Source of the DNA: Halichondria panicea
Taxonomy: Eukaryota > Porifera > Demospongiae > Suberitida > Halichondriidae
Reading direction: 5' to 3'
Assembly (NCBI RefSeq): GCF_963675165.1
Contig: NC_087381.1
Span: forward strand, 1,426,001 to 1,490,000
DNA length: 64,000 nt
Part shown: positions 35,104 to 45,622 of the stretch, one piece after another
Layout of the letters: each line of letters opens with the position of its first letter
Position numbering within the stretch: position 1 is the first letter of the stretch
The notes under the pieces: generated by a model
The model's database searches: none
What the model saw: the letters and a program-made list of their open reading frames with translations, nothing else
Told to the model about the DNA's origin: nothing
Made by a program: the position numbers and the translations under genes

Positions 35104-36038
35104 TTAACCCTTTAACCGTCACGGGCCACGATCGTGGCCCGCAATAGTGACTTTTTTTGCGAAATTCTAATTCTGCGATACTTAGGAAGTAGCTCGAACT
35201 ACGCACATCCCTGTATAGAGGAAGAGCTGTAGAATCACGTGCAATTTAGTCTAGAATTTTCCAAGCCATGTTGCTATATTAAAATTTCATTAGCATCTTA
35301 CCGCACGAAGTTTATAGCTATGGCTAGGTTGTTTACTTGTGCCGATGTGCTTGAACAGCTTGAGGACAGCAATGGCGATGTCTCCTCTGGTGATGACAGT
35401 GCCTATGAAGGAGAGAGAGGATAGTAGGATACCTCCCAAAGGCTACCAGCTTTATGCCAGACGCTGATGAACTGTCTGGGACTGAGGACATGCATGACAT
35501 GGACCTAGACGCTAGAGCTATGGACCAGGACGGTGAAAGACCAGGAGAGGGCTCACTGTGTGACTCTGGCAAGTAGTATAGTATAGCCTGAATATCAGTA
35601 GTAAGTATAGTATAGCTAAAATAGAATTAGCAGTAATGAACAGTCTTTATGTGAGCTTGTAAATATCATAGATCGTTCACCGATATAGTATTACATGTAC
35701 GTATTGTACTTCAAATTGATATATCTTAGCACTGTTACATTCATATGATGTGAAAATCAAGCTTAGTCAAGCCTTTATACCATTATGATAGGCTGATCCA
35801 TAAAAAAAAATTTTTGGATTTTATCTCACCGCTGGCCGAGCATTTAAAATGATAAAAACGGGTGAGCGTAATAACCGTGGTTGTTATGGCAACACATGTT
35901 GCACCATTTTATTCCTTGTTGTATGGACATTCTATTGGTATATGGTTGCTAGGCATTTTATTGCTCTGGAAACCCGATAGAGAATTTACAGACATTTCAC
36001 TTCACTGTTAATTAAGAATCCGACGGTTAAAGGGTTAA
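35104..36038 (+). mobile_element. piggyBac-like non-autonomous element with TTAA target duplication
   Basis: Element 35108-36034 (927 bp) is bounded by perfect 13-base inverted repeats CCCTTTAACCGTC / GACGGTTAAAGGG and by TTAA on both sides (35104-35107, 36035-36038). The same spacer near 42910 has the unfilled site CTGTTAACATAATAAATG, a direct empty site. TTAA duplication and CCCT ends are the piggyBac signature. Near the left end a 20-base palindrome CGGGCCACGATCGTGGCCCG follows the TIR. An ATG at 35320 opens 34 acidic codons (LEQLEDSNGDVSSGDDS), like the start of piggyBac transposases, and a second acidic stretch follows at about 35455-35575. The catalytic part is absent, so it is a deletion derivative. 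Confidence 0.9.
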
Positions 36039-36338
36039 CATAATAAATGCATGTCGCAGGAAAAAAACATGTACTATAGTGCACTTGACTTGTGTATACA
36101 ACCGTTTTGACAACAGCAAAATCGATCAGTTAGTTCCACAACAACATTCTTTTCTACCCTCTTTCTATCCCGAGTCCCCAACACTCACTCCACTGGAATG
36201 CTGATATGTGTTACACCGGTCCGTATCAACATTCTACACACGAAAACAAGTTTGATACATAAACAAGTAAACCATAAAAATTATAGTCTATCTACGAACT
36301 ATTGTATTGTTCGAACAATCAGTATTAATAGTCCATTT

Positions 36339-36620
36339 GAATTTATTTGGGACCACTATCATAAAGCTATTTAGCCACGCTGGTAAAATGTACTCTCCCA
36401 AAACAAGCCATATCATAAATGAACTATCAAGTGAAATACAGACTCTATATTTTCAACTTCATTCCTTACATGCAGGAGGTGCTTGCTAGTATATTATTAT
36501 TTTATAAACTGTATTCAACTTCATTCACAATCTTATCATGTGCAGGTGTCACTATAGTGGACTTACCCCTACTCCATGAATGTAGAGAACAATAATTATT
36601 ATAGTCAGTCTAAGATAGGT
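36339..36620 (+). promoter_or_regulatory. Class-beta upstream region of TM6 with a 58-codon upstream ORF
   Basis: Block GGGACCACTATCATAAAGC ... TTTAGCCACGCTGGTAAAATG ... TACATGCAGGAGGTGCTTGC ... ATCATGTGCAGGTGTCAC precedes the gene. Similar blocks precede TM3, TM8, TM9 (partial) and TM12. An upstream ORF runs from ATG 36419 to TAA 36593-36595, 25 bases before the TM6 ATG. The TM12 equivalent (60418-60233, minus) is open for 61 codons. TGTGCAG/GT looks like a splice acceptor, so part may be a 5' UTR intron. Regulatory role inferred. Confidence 0.35.
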
Positions 36621-38573
36621 ATGGAGTTCCTTTACCTACTATTGTTAACTCTCTCTTCCCATCTTATGATTGCTACTGCTAATTCTTCACCAGTAGAAGC
36701 AAACACTCAAGCAGTGGATAACAATACTTGCTGGACAAAGATACAAATACCATGTGAAACTTTATTAACGACACAAAATGGTTTAATAAGAAGAGGTATC
36801 AGCTCAGAGAAGTTCATTGGTTCAACGGTAATCGAAGATCATGACATGGATTGTTATCCTTGGATGTTTCGTAATCCCATAAATGGAAAATGTGAATGTA
36901 GTAATATTCCACATCACTCTGTACTATGTGATGTTGAAATCAGCAGGACATCCATTCTTGACTGCTATTGTATGACTTACAATAGTGAGAGCAATGAAAC
37001 TCAACTAGGAAGATGTGTGTATGGTTGTGGACATAAAACAGACACTGTCTTTTATACACTTCCAAATAGCACAGACGATCTTAATTCATACTCTTGTGGA
37101 AGACTGAACCGCGATTCAACACTGTGTGGGAAGTGTCTACCAGGATATTCACCACTCTTGTACTCATATGAAATGAAATGCATGAACTGTACGGGAGAGA
37201 GTATGACCTACAATTGGATCAAGTACATAGCAGTTGCTTACATTCCATTAACATTTTTCTTTTTCTTTGTCGTAATCTTTAAACTTAACGGAAATTCTCC
37301 TTTGCTGAAGTTGTTCATTAGTGTGTCCCAGGGAATCTCTTCACCCATAGCGGCAAGAGCTTTTCTTTCAGTTGTTTCAAGGAAAGCTTATATTGAGAAT
37401 TTCACTAGAGCTTTAGGTAGCTTCTATGGTATCTGGAATTTGGATTTCTTTCGTACTGTCATTCCACCTATTTGTGTGACGGACATCAGTCAAATACAAG
37501 TGCTTGCTTTGGATTATGCTATTGCCTTTTATCCATTGGTACTGGTTACTCTGACTTACTTTCTCATTAGTTTGCATAGCCGTGATGTACGTATAGTTGT
37601 TTGGTTGTGGAGACCTTTTCATAAGGTTTTCGGTTTAGTTAGTCAAAGCTGGGATATGGAAGGGTCGATTGTGAATGCTTTTGCTACCTTCTTTTTACTC
37701 TCCTACTTAAAGATTCTCAACACTACTACTGATTTGCTAATATTTACTACAATGTATGTACTGAAAGACAACAGCAAAGAATACGCTAAAAAGCATGTAC
37801 TTTACTACGATGCCACAGTGGAATACTTGGGACAAGAACATCTTCCGTACGCAATAGTAGCTTTGTTTGTCGGAGTTTTCATTGTAATACTTCCTATAGT
37901 GTTTCTGATTGTATATCCAATGAAATGGTTTCAGAAATGTCTCAATGCTTTGAAAATTCAGCGTCAACGTCTTGACATGTTTGTCAATTGTTATCAAGGT
38001 TACTACAAGGATGGAACGAATGGTACCAGAGATTATCGATGGTTTTCAGTGACTTACTTTTTTCTTCAGCTGATTGTGTTCGTACTATTCTCATTCTCGC
38101 AAAGTATCTATTGTTTTTCCATCGGAGTGTTATTCATAATTACCCTCATGTTTATGAATCTTTCGTTACGACCATACAAGGAAGAATTCAAAGTGTACGA
38201 CATAACAGATGCCTTAATGCTACTGATTTTTAGTGGAATGTTCATTATGGCAATCGCAGGAGATGAAGCTGACATCAAAGCTTCCTATTTCAGTACATTT
38301 TCTTATTCATTTCTAGCACTCCTTGGAATTATCCCGATGATCTACTTTCTTGTAGTAACTATTTGGTGGCTCCTGGTAAAGAAACAACTCAAAACTTGGT
38401 GCATCAGCAAACTTCGTAGCTTTCGAGCTCAGCCTGAAATCCCACAAATTGAAGAGTCGTTTTCAGACAGTGATATTCCACACCGGTTGGAAAATCCATT
38501 AGATTACTCATCACCAAATACCCCGCTGATTTCTGCCACTGGAAAAGATGCAAAGTATGGCTCCGTTGCTTGA
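36621..38573 (+). CDS. TM6: Cys-rich multi-pass membrane protein, intact (650 aa)
   Basis: Start is the ATG of MEFLYLLLLTLSSHL; the open frame reaches further upstream to 36576 with a second ATG, but relatives all align from 36621. Class-beta features: SSPVEAN after the signal peptide, RRGISSEKFIGS insertion before the Cys region, GESMTYN, FNGNSPLL-like loop (here KLNGNSPLL), GQEHLPYA. All Cys and core motifs are kept, and the tail ends ATGKDAKYGSVA. Its 3' half is nearly the same as that of TM11 and TM12, making it the likely progenitor type for them. Confidence 0.9.
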   Translation: MEFLYLLLLTLSSHLMIATANSSPVEANTQAVDNNTCWTKIQIPCETLLTTQNGLIRRGISSEKFIGSTVIEDHDMDCYPWMFRNPINGKCECSNIPHHSVLCDVEISRTSILDCYCMTYNSESNETQLGRCVYGCGHKTDTVFYTLPNSTDDLNSYSCGRLNRDSTLCGKCLPGYSPLLYSYEMKCMNCTGESMTYNWIKYIAVAYIPLTFFFFFVVIFKLNGNSPLLKLFISVSQGISSPIAARAFLSVVSRKAYIENFTRALGSFYGIWNLDFFRTVIPPICVTDISQIQVLALDYAIAFYPLVLVTLTYFLISLHSRDVRIVVWLWRPFHKVFGLVSQSWDMEGSIVNAFATFFLLSYLKILNTTTDLLIFTTMYVLKDNSKEYAKKHVLYYDATVEYLGQEHLPYAIVALFVGVFIVILPIVFLIVYPMKWFQKCLNALKIQRQRLDMFVNCYQGYYKDGTNGTRDYRWFSVTYFFLQLIVFVLFSFSQSIYCFSIGVLFIITLMFMNLSLRPYKEEFKVYDITDALMLLIFSGMFIMAIAGDEADIKASYFSTFSYSFLALLGIIPMIYFLVVTIWWLLVKKQLKTWCISKLRSFRAQPEIPQIEESFSDSDIPHRLENPLDYSSPNTPLISATGKDAKYGSVA

Positions 38574-39482
38574 AGTGTCATTCCAGAGCCATGGTTGTAA
38601 TGCTAAAGTTGACTGTACTGAAAGTGTAGCTTCCCTTCACATACAAGTATATAGATTCTAGGTGTTTGTGCACAGTGCACAACTATAGTGGTAGAGACAA
38701 CATGTCATAATTATTAATTTTCCTAGAGCACTACAGTGCAAAACCCTCAGTGTTAGTCGAGGTTGAATAGCTTTATAAGCGACAGAAAATATAGTTATTG
38801 TTACTGCATGAGTCATCGATATAATAATTCAGTATCATATATATAGTTGATGTACAATTCTTGCAACTTTATATTGTTCTACTATATATTGTTCTACTAT
38901 ATTATAGGTAGTCCACCAGTATTGAGACTTCACATGGAAATAACAGGGCTCCTCCACATGGTATATGTGCATGTATGGAATGTGCTTGGCTAAGATTGAC
39001 TTATAGTCTCATGTACCTCAGATGTAATGTTTGTTCCTACTATAATTTATTGATCATTTGTTTCGTGCATATGTATAGCCTCGTTCGGCCTGGGAACAAG
39101 GCTAATGCTAATTAATCTTAAAAAATTGAGATTCTCGTGTGATATCTCCTCTGGTACATGTGTGCATGGCGATAACGCGTTCGAGCAAATATCATTAAGT
39201 ACAATGAAAATCTTAGCAGCACTTAGCAGTTTGACATAGCATAATTTTTACATAGCTAGAATCCGTATAGTAAGACGCCCCATCCTCGCATGTGCTCCTG
39301 GTATACTTCAAGAGACTTTTTATGACAAATTGGTTTAGTACCTCGTATATAGTCTGTCTGAACATAGTATTAGCAAGATTGTTGAAACTCACCGTCACTG
39401 CATATATCAATAGGTTTCATTCTCAATACTGCATGTGTATGTAGCAATCAGTTAATTGCAGTCCTTGCATGCTTATATAATA
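38574..39482. other. 3' flank of TM6 and spacer to TM7
   Basis: 38668-38680 is GTGCACAGTGCAC. The region is paralogous to 29482-30690 and, inverted, to 53947-54819 and 57390-58266. It includes the AGCCTCGTTCGGCCTGGG motif at about 39078. No gene seen. Confidence 0.6.
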
Positions 39483-39849
39483 TACCGTATAGCGGGTAAT
39501 TTTCGTGGGGCAAAATATTCGTGGTTTTCGTGATGGACGGTCTGACTACGAATATTTTGTTCCACTGCTGTGATCGGACCACCGGACCAGGTCCATTGCT
39601 GTCCAACGGACCAGGTCCACTGCTGTGATCGGACCACCGGACCAGGTCCATTGCTCCTGGTCCGGTGATCTGATCACTGCAGTGGACCTGGTCCGTTGGA
39701 CAGCAATGGACCTGGTCCGGTGGTCCGATCACAGCAGTGGACCCAGCTGGTCCGGTACCCACGAATGAAGCGATCTTGCCTACCTTTACCTGCAGTGCAA
39801 GCAGCAACCACGAATATTTTGTCCTCCAAAAATTACCCGCTAGACGGTA
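39483..39849. repeat. MITE copy 2, split by a nested GC-rich palindrome
   Basis: The outer 39483-39560 and 39755-39849 match the other copies of the ACCGTATAG element. The middle, which in other copies holds TTCGTGGTCAGACCGTCAA-type sequence, contains a separate palindromic insert (39562-39740). Confidence 0.85.
39562..39740. repeat. 179-base near-perfect palindrome
   Basis: Left arm starts CCACTGCTGTGATCGGACCA and the right arm ends TGGTCCGATCACAGCAGTGG. The arms (about 85 bases) also contain direct repeats of CGGACCAGGTCCA. It is strongly GC-rich against AT-rich surroundings and absent from the four sister MITE copies, so it arose or inserted after they separated. Confidence 0.9.
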
Positions 39850-40241
39850 TAGCATTTTTAAATTAGTGACATCTTGTAATGGTATACACACAGCGGAACT
39901 TTCATGATGGTATTACGCAATGTAGCGTAAGGATATAATTTAGCCCTTAGCTCAGCTATAACTATATTATCCTATTTGGGCTTAATTGAATGCATGCATA
40001 TACACAAGTTGACTATTTCAGTTGATTGACTATTTCAGTTGACTATACATACAGACGAAAGAAAACAAAGTATTCATAATTAAAATTCCGTGCAATACAT
40101 AAATGAAACATTCTAATATTGTTTACTGTTTCACTTTCATCTCCAAAGCAATACATTTGACCAGTGGAACGCTGGTGCTCTACTAAATAGGCTTACACTT
40201 ACCGAATAGAGAACAAGATCCCTCAGTTATAAGATTTAGAT
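39850..40241. other. 5' flank of TM7
   Basis: Contains TTACGCAATGTAGCGTAA (an 18-base near-palindrome at about 39913-39930), repeated TTGACTATTTCAGTTGA units at about 40008-40045, and the class-alpha block 40121-40223. The same order is found upstream of TM10, TM11 and TM13. Confidence 0.6.
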
Positions 40242-42190
40242 ATGGAGTTCTATTACCTCTTAATGTTAACAACCTCCTCTCATCTTGTGATTGCTACTGC
40301 TAATTCTGTACCAGTAGAAGCAAACACTGAAGCAGTGGATAACAATACTTGCTGGACAACGGTACAAATACCCTGTGAAACTTCATCAACCACACAAACT
40401 GGTTTAATAAAAGATCTCAGCTCAAAGAAGTCTATATTGGTTCAACAGTGATCGAAGATTATGACCTGGATTGTTATCCTTGGATGTTTCATAATTCAAC
40501 AAATGGAAAATGTGAATGTAGTAATATTCCACTTCACTCTGTACTATGTGATGTTGAAATCAGCAGGACATCCATTCTAGATTGCTATTGTATGACTTAC
40601 GATAGTGAGAGCAATGAAACTCAATTAGGAAGATGTGTGTATGGTTGCGGACATAAAACGGACACTGTGTTTTATCCACTTCCAAATAACACAGACAATC
40701 TTAATTCATACTCTTGTGGAAGACTGAACCGAGATTCAACACTGTGTGGGCAGTGTTTACCAGGATATTCACCACTCTTGTACTCGTATGAAATGAAATG
40801 CATGAACTGCACAGGAGAGAACATGACCTACAACTGGATCAAGTACATAGCAGTTGCTTACATTCCATTAACATTCTTCTTTTTCTTCATTGTCATGTTT
40901 AAATTTAACGGAACTTATCCTTTGAAGTTGTTCATTGGCTTGTCCCAAGGAATCTTTTCACCTATAGCCTCAAGAGCTTTTCTTTCCATTGTTTCAAAGA
41001 AATTAGTTTATATTTAAAATTTCACTAGAGCTTTAGGTAGCTTTTATGGTATCTGGAATTTGGATTTCTTTCGTACCGTCATTCCACCTATTTGTGCAAT
41101 GGACATTAGTCAAATACAAGTGTTTGCTTTGGATTATGCTATTGCCTTTTATCCATTGGTACTGGTTATTCTGACTTACTTTCTCATTAGTTTGCATAGC
41201 CATGATGTGCGTATAGTTGTTTGGTTGTGGAGACCCTTTCATAAGGTTTTCAGTTTAGTTGGTCAAAACTGGGATATGGAAGGATCGATTGTGAATGCTT
41301 TTGCTACCTTCTTTTTACTCTCCTACTTAAAATTTCTCAACACTACTGTTGATTTGCTAATATTTACTACAATGTATGTACTGAAGCCGAGCAGCAGAGA
41401 ATATGTTATAAAGTATGTACTTTACTATGATGCGACAGTGGAATACTTTGGACATGACCATCTTCCGTATGCAATAGTAGCTTTGTTTGTCGGAGTTTTT
41501 GTTGTAATACTTCCTATAGTGTTTCTGATTGTATATCCAATAAAATGGTTCCAGAAATGTCTCAATGTTTTGAAAATTCAACGTCAACGTCTTGACATGT
41601 TTGTCAACTGCTACCAAGGTTACTACAAGGATGGAACGAATGGTACCAGAGATTATCGATAGTTTTCTGTGGCATACTTTCTTCTTCAGATGATTCTGTT
41701 CGTACTATTCTCAGTCTCGCTAAGTATCTATTGTTTTCTATTGGAGTGTTATTCACAATTACCCTCATGTTTATGCAACTTTCATTACGACCATACAAAG
41801 AAGAATTCAAAGTGTATAACATAACAGATGCTTTCATGCTGCTGATTCTTAGTGGAGTGTTTATTATGGGAATCGCATGAGATGAAGCTGGCATTAAAGC
41901 ATCCTACTTCAGTACATTTTCTTATTCGGTACTAGCACTCATTGCAATTTTCCCGATAATCTACTTTTTTGTAGTAACTATTTGGTGGCTTGGTAAAGAA
42001 ACAACTCAAAACTTGGTGCATTAGCAAATTTCGTAGCTTTCGAACTCAGCCTGAAACTCCACAAATTGAAGAGTCATTTTCGGAGAGTGATATTCCACAC
42101 CGGTTAGAGAATCCATCAGATTACTCATCATCAAATACCTCGCTGATTTCTGCCCCAGGAAAAGATTCGAAGTATGGCTCTGTTGCTTAA
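40242..42190 (+). pseudogene. TM7: multi-pass membrane protein pseudogene (many lesions)
   Basis: Lesions in order: a two-base insertion near 40434 (frameshift before the Cys region); TAA at 41015-41017 in place of GAG; TGG to TAG at about 41659-41661 (DYRW); a one-base T deletion near 41733 (TTGTTTTCTATTGG); GGA to TGA near 41878 (AIAGDEA); and a two-base deletion near 41990 that restores the tail frame. The TAG and the T deletion are also in TM13, showing common descent as a pseudogene. A FNGTYP(L)KLFIGLSQG loop marks class alpha. Confidence 0.94.
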
Positions 42191-43273
42191 TTATGCTGTA
42201 TAGCCATGATTGTATTCTGAGTAGTAGAGTGTAAAGTGTAGCTTAAGCCTACACAAATAGGTGTTTGTGCACAGTGCACAGTATACATGCATAGAGACTA
42301 TGTTTTTGTGTTCTTAAAAACTAGAGCGCACTAAATTGCAACCCCCTTAGTGTTATTCGGATTCTATTTTGGTATGGGAACGCATGATGAAATAGTTATG
42401 GGTGTGAGCAGCCTCCACTACACACATTGCCTATAGCTATCTATTGTGCTATTAAATGAAGTTGTAGGTTCCAAAAGAGCGTCATGTATATTATAGAGCA
42501 CGCGTAGTGCATGCACACAACGATAAAATAATGGTGATAAAACATTCAACTATAATATAAATTATTATACACAAGAGTACCTGATATGAACTTATTTGTG
42601 GACCATTCACTATAAATATAAAATTATTATATATACACAAGAGTACATGTACTCCTGATATGAACTTACTTGTGGACCCACTATATAGCTATATTACAAG
42701 TTTTCAGGCCTGGTATAGTATGATGAAAGCACCGCGGGTACTGATACCTTGGCGGATGAGTCAAAGCTACATAACATAAAGCCATAGGTATTGCTAATAC
42801 ACACATGATACCATTTGTCACGACAGAAGAGATTTAAAGGCAAAGAACCTGCAGCATACAAGCTGAGACCCACACATGAGAAGCAAGTGTTGTTGGCTGT
42901 TTTATACTGTTAACATAATAAATGTTGTGTATATACAACCGTTTTGACAACAGCAAAATCGATCAGTTAGTTCCACAACAACATTCTTTTCTACCCTCTT
43001 TCTATCCCGAGTCCCCAACACTCACTCCACTGGAATGCTGATATGTGTTACACCGGCCTGTCCGTATCAACATTCTACACACGAAAACAAGTTTGATACG
43101 ACAAACAAGTAAACCATAAAAATTATAGTCTATCTACGAACTATTGTATTGTTCGAACAATCAGTATTAATAGTCTATTTTGAATCTATTTGGGACCACT
43201 ATCATAAAGCTATTTAGCCACGCTGGTAAAATGTACTCTCCCAAAACGAGCCATATCATGAATGAACTATCAA
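42191..43273. other. TM7-TM8 spacer, left of the gag-like insertion
   Basis: Paralogous to 34434-36425 without the piggyBac-like element (empty TTAA near 42911), and inverted to 60420-61435. A local duplication of TTCACTATAAATATAAAATTATTAT-type sequence lies at about 42545-42660. No gene seen. Confidence 0.6.
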
Positions 43274-43507
43274 TAGCATTTAAAGGCATGCATTTAAATG
43301 CAGTTAACATCAGATGGGGCCACTTCCTGTTTAGCAGCATAATTGTGGTCAAATGCAAGGCCAGGTATAAGGATCATGTGTTGCACATAATGCACATAAT
43401 ACAATCATTGTGCATGCACTGTAGCTACTGCTAGCTCTATCACAAGCATAAACATATTCAGTTGTCAGCTGCAAAGTCTTCGTCTAACTTTGGTCTAACT
43501 ACATACG

Positions 43508-45430
43508 ATGCCACGTGGAAAGAGGACTAGAACTACCAGATCCACAGCGACAAGCCGACGCTCTACTCGAGCTGCCACACGAAACAATTCGACGGCAACT
43601 CCTCCTGGACAGGTAGTCCCAATCACCGCTGGACAGCCTCCAGCACCACCAGCCCCACCACCTGCCCAAGCCGACTTCACGGCATTTTTGCAAGTCATAC
43701 GCAATGAAGTGCGGGCCGAACTAGAGGCCCAACGCATGGCAGCAAGCTCCCTTCCCGTTTCAACCCAATCCCAGGACCCACTGGAGCTGGCCAACTCTCT
43801 ACCACAGCCACAGCAGCACCCCGCTCAGCAGCAGACACCGCTCACCACAGGACAACAGCGGCAACCGACCCGGCAACAACAAGTGATGCCCATTGCACAG
43901 ACCGTGCAGCCTCCACAATATCAACCCACACAAGGGATAGGGACTCTCATCCCCACCACTCTCCAAGGTTGGTGTTATAAATACATTGCTAGCGCTTGGT
44001 ACATATATCATATGTGATTGTCCATTTTTTTTAAGCTTCTCGCATAGCGTTGTGGAGTACACCTGTTGATTACTTTCCCATTGCTGCCATAATTATAGCT
44101 AATTGCCAGCGGCTGAAGTAGCAGTTTAGCCATGTCCCACGCCCCGTCAAACACTTGCTGCCCAGTATGACTATAGCACAGCATAGTATCTCATTTCCAA
44201 ATCGCACTACCTAACCGTGAGCGCTTGCATGATGCTTGCATGATAAGCACTATGACACGTGGGATTAACACTATACAGTCCTATTCAGTACCTTGATAAG
44301 CACTAGCACTATTTACTCTTGTGGCTTGGCTAGGGCAAACTGACTCAGACTAACAGCTTGAGAAGCATATGCACTACTCACTTGTGGCTTTGGCTACTAT
44401 ACTCCTATTCAGTACTATTGCACAGCAGGAAACCTCAAGCACCATTAACAGTGAGTGCTTGCATGATAAGCACTATGACACGTGGGATTAACACTACAGT
44501 CCTATTCAGTACCTTGATAAGCACTACACACTATTTACTCTTGTGGCTTGGCTAGGGCAACCGGACTCAGACTAACAGCTTGAGAAGCACTATGCACTAC
44601 TCATTTGCAGCTTTGGCTACTATAGTCCTATTCAGTACTATTGCACAGCAAAAAACCACACCGCTCATTCACATGGCCTTGGCCCTATTCCGTACTATTG
44701 CACGAGCATGATAAGCAGTCGATTTGGCTAGGACAATTGCAGTCCTATCCAGTACTAGTGAGCATGCAGTAACTAGTGAGCAGTATATTTACTTGCTGGT
44801 ATTGAGTAGGACAGATTGCTACAGCCCTATCTCGCATTATTCACTCGCGTGGCTATATCTCACGCTTCTATTGTTTTTGCTTTTGTTTTGTGTTCCTCAT
44901 TCACTCATCAATTCTTACGAGCACTTCGCCTCACTATAATATCTAATCCAACCCTCCTAGCAGCCCTTGGGGTCATACCACCACCAGCGCTGTTATCTTC
45001 GGTCCCGTTGACCCAAAACCAACTCAGCGCCCCATCTACATACCAATCGCCACAGTCATCCTATGGAAGCGGACTGATTCTCTCACCGGCAGAAGCGCCC
45101 GTCCCACAAAAAATTGTCGACAAGATTCGATCTGGTCAATTTGTGGAGATGCGAGAATTGCTGGCCGACAATATCTCCCTACTAGAACAGCTCCACAGCA
45201 TCCACGCTCCAGGCAACATATCAGCGGCAGGCCCATCACGCCCCCGCATGAGGGATGTCCATACATTGCCATTATGGTTGTATTGCTTCCTGACTTACAC
45301 AGTAATTCCCACCACAGATCAGCCCACAAAAGATAAGCTTGCCTATGCCCGGCTGATGATCCTAGAGGCCTCTCGTCACGGACACCTCGGCTGGCTGGAC
45401 TACGATCGCTCTTTCCGGCAACAAGCTGCC
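43508..45430 (+). pseudogene. Gag-like ORF fragment, two exons, 3' truncated
   Basis: Exon 1, 43508-43967: basic Arg/Thr/Ser start (MPRGKRTRTTRS), a Pro/Gln-rich linker and a short helix (RNEVRAELEAQRMA). Inferred phase-1 intron 43968-44960. Exon 2, 44961-45430: contains KIRSGQFVEMRELLADN, RDVHTLPLWLYCFLTY and GWLDYDRSFRQQAA. From memory, the last motifs resemble gag-like ORFs that precede the polymerase of tyrosine-recombinase (DIRS-type) retroelements in cnidarians and other animals; this needs a search. The frame runs by chance through the junction into the TM8 upstream ORF and stops at 45602-45604. No nucleic-acid-binding knuckle, reverse transcriptase or recombinase is present. Confidence 0.6.
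44217..44660 (+). repeat. Two tandem 223-base repeats in the gag-like intron
   Basis: GCTTGCATGATAAGCACTAT starts at 44234 and again at 44457. Both units continue with ACACGTGGGATTAACACTA, CTCTTGTGGCTTGGCTAGGG, ACAGCTTGAGAAGCA and TCCTATTCAGTACTATTGC. Small subunits (CCTATTCAGTAC) recur further to about 44760. Confidence 0.85.
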
Positions 45431-45622
45431 GTGAAATACAGACTCTATATTTTCAACTTCATTCCTTACATGCAGGAGGTGCTTGCTAGTAGATTATTAT
45501 TTTATAAACTATATTCAACTTCATTCACAATCTTATCATGTGCAGGTGCCACTATAGTGGACTTACCCCTACTCCATGAATGTAGAGAACAATTATTATT
45601 ATAGTCAGTCTAAGAGATAGAT

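Larger units (their letters stand above)
43274..45430 (+). mobile_element. 2157-base insertion carrying a truncated retroelement gag-like gene
   Basis: Boundaries come from empty sites: upstream of TM6 (36420-36435) and TM12 (60400-60425, minus) the sequence runs GAACTATCAA-GTGAAATACA without interruption. Here the two halves are 2157 bases apart (GAACTATCAA|TAGCATT ... GCTGCC|GTGAAATACA). I see no target-site duplication and no terminal repeats. The right boundary cuts the coding frame, so this is part of a larger element or a captured genomic piece. GC content and codon use are clearly higher than the surroundings. Confidence 0.85.

Noticed and set aside
39448-39891. 147-codon frame on the minus strand across the MITE
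   Set aside because: It runs through the GC-rich palindrome and MITE ends; the Gly/Pro/Asp repeats come from the CGGACCAGGTCCA units.
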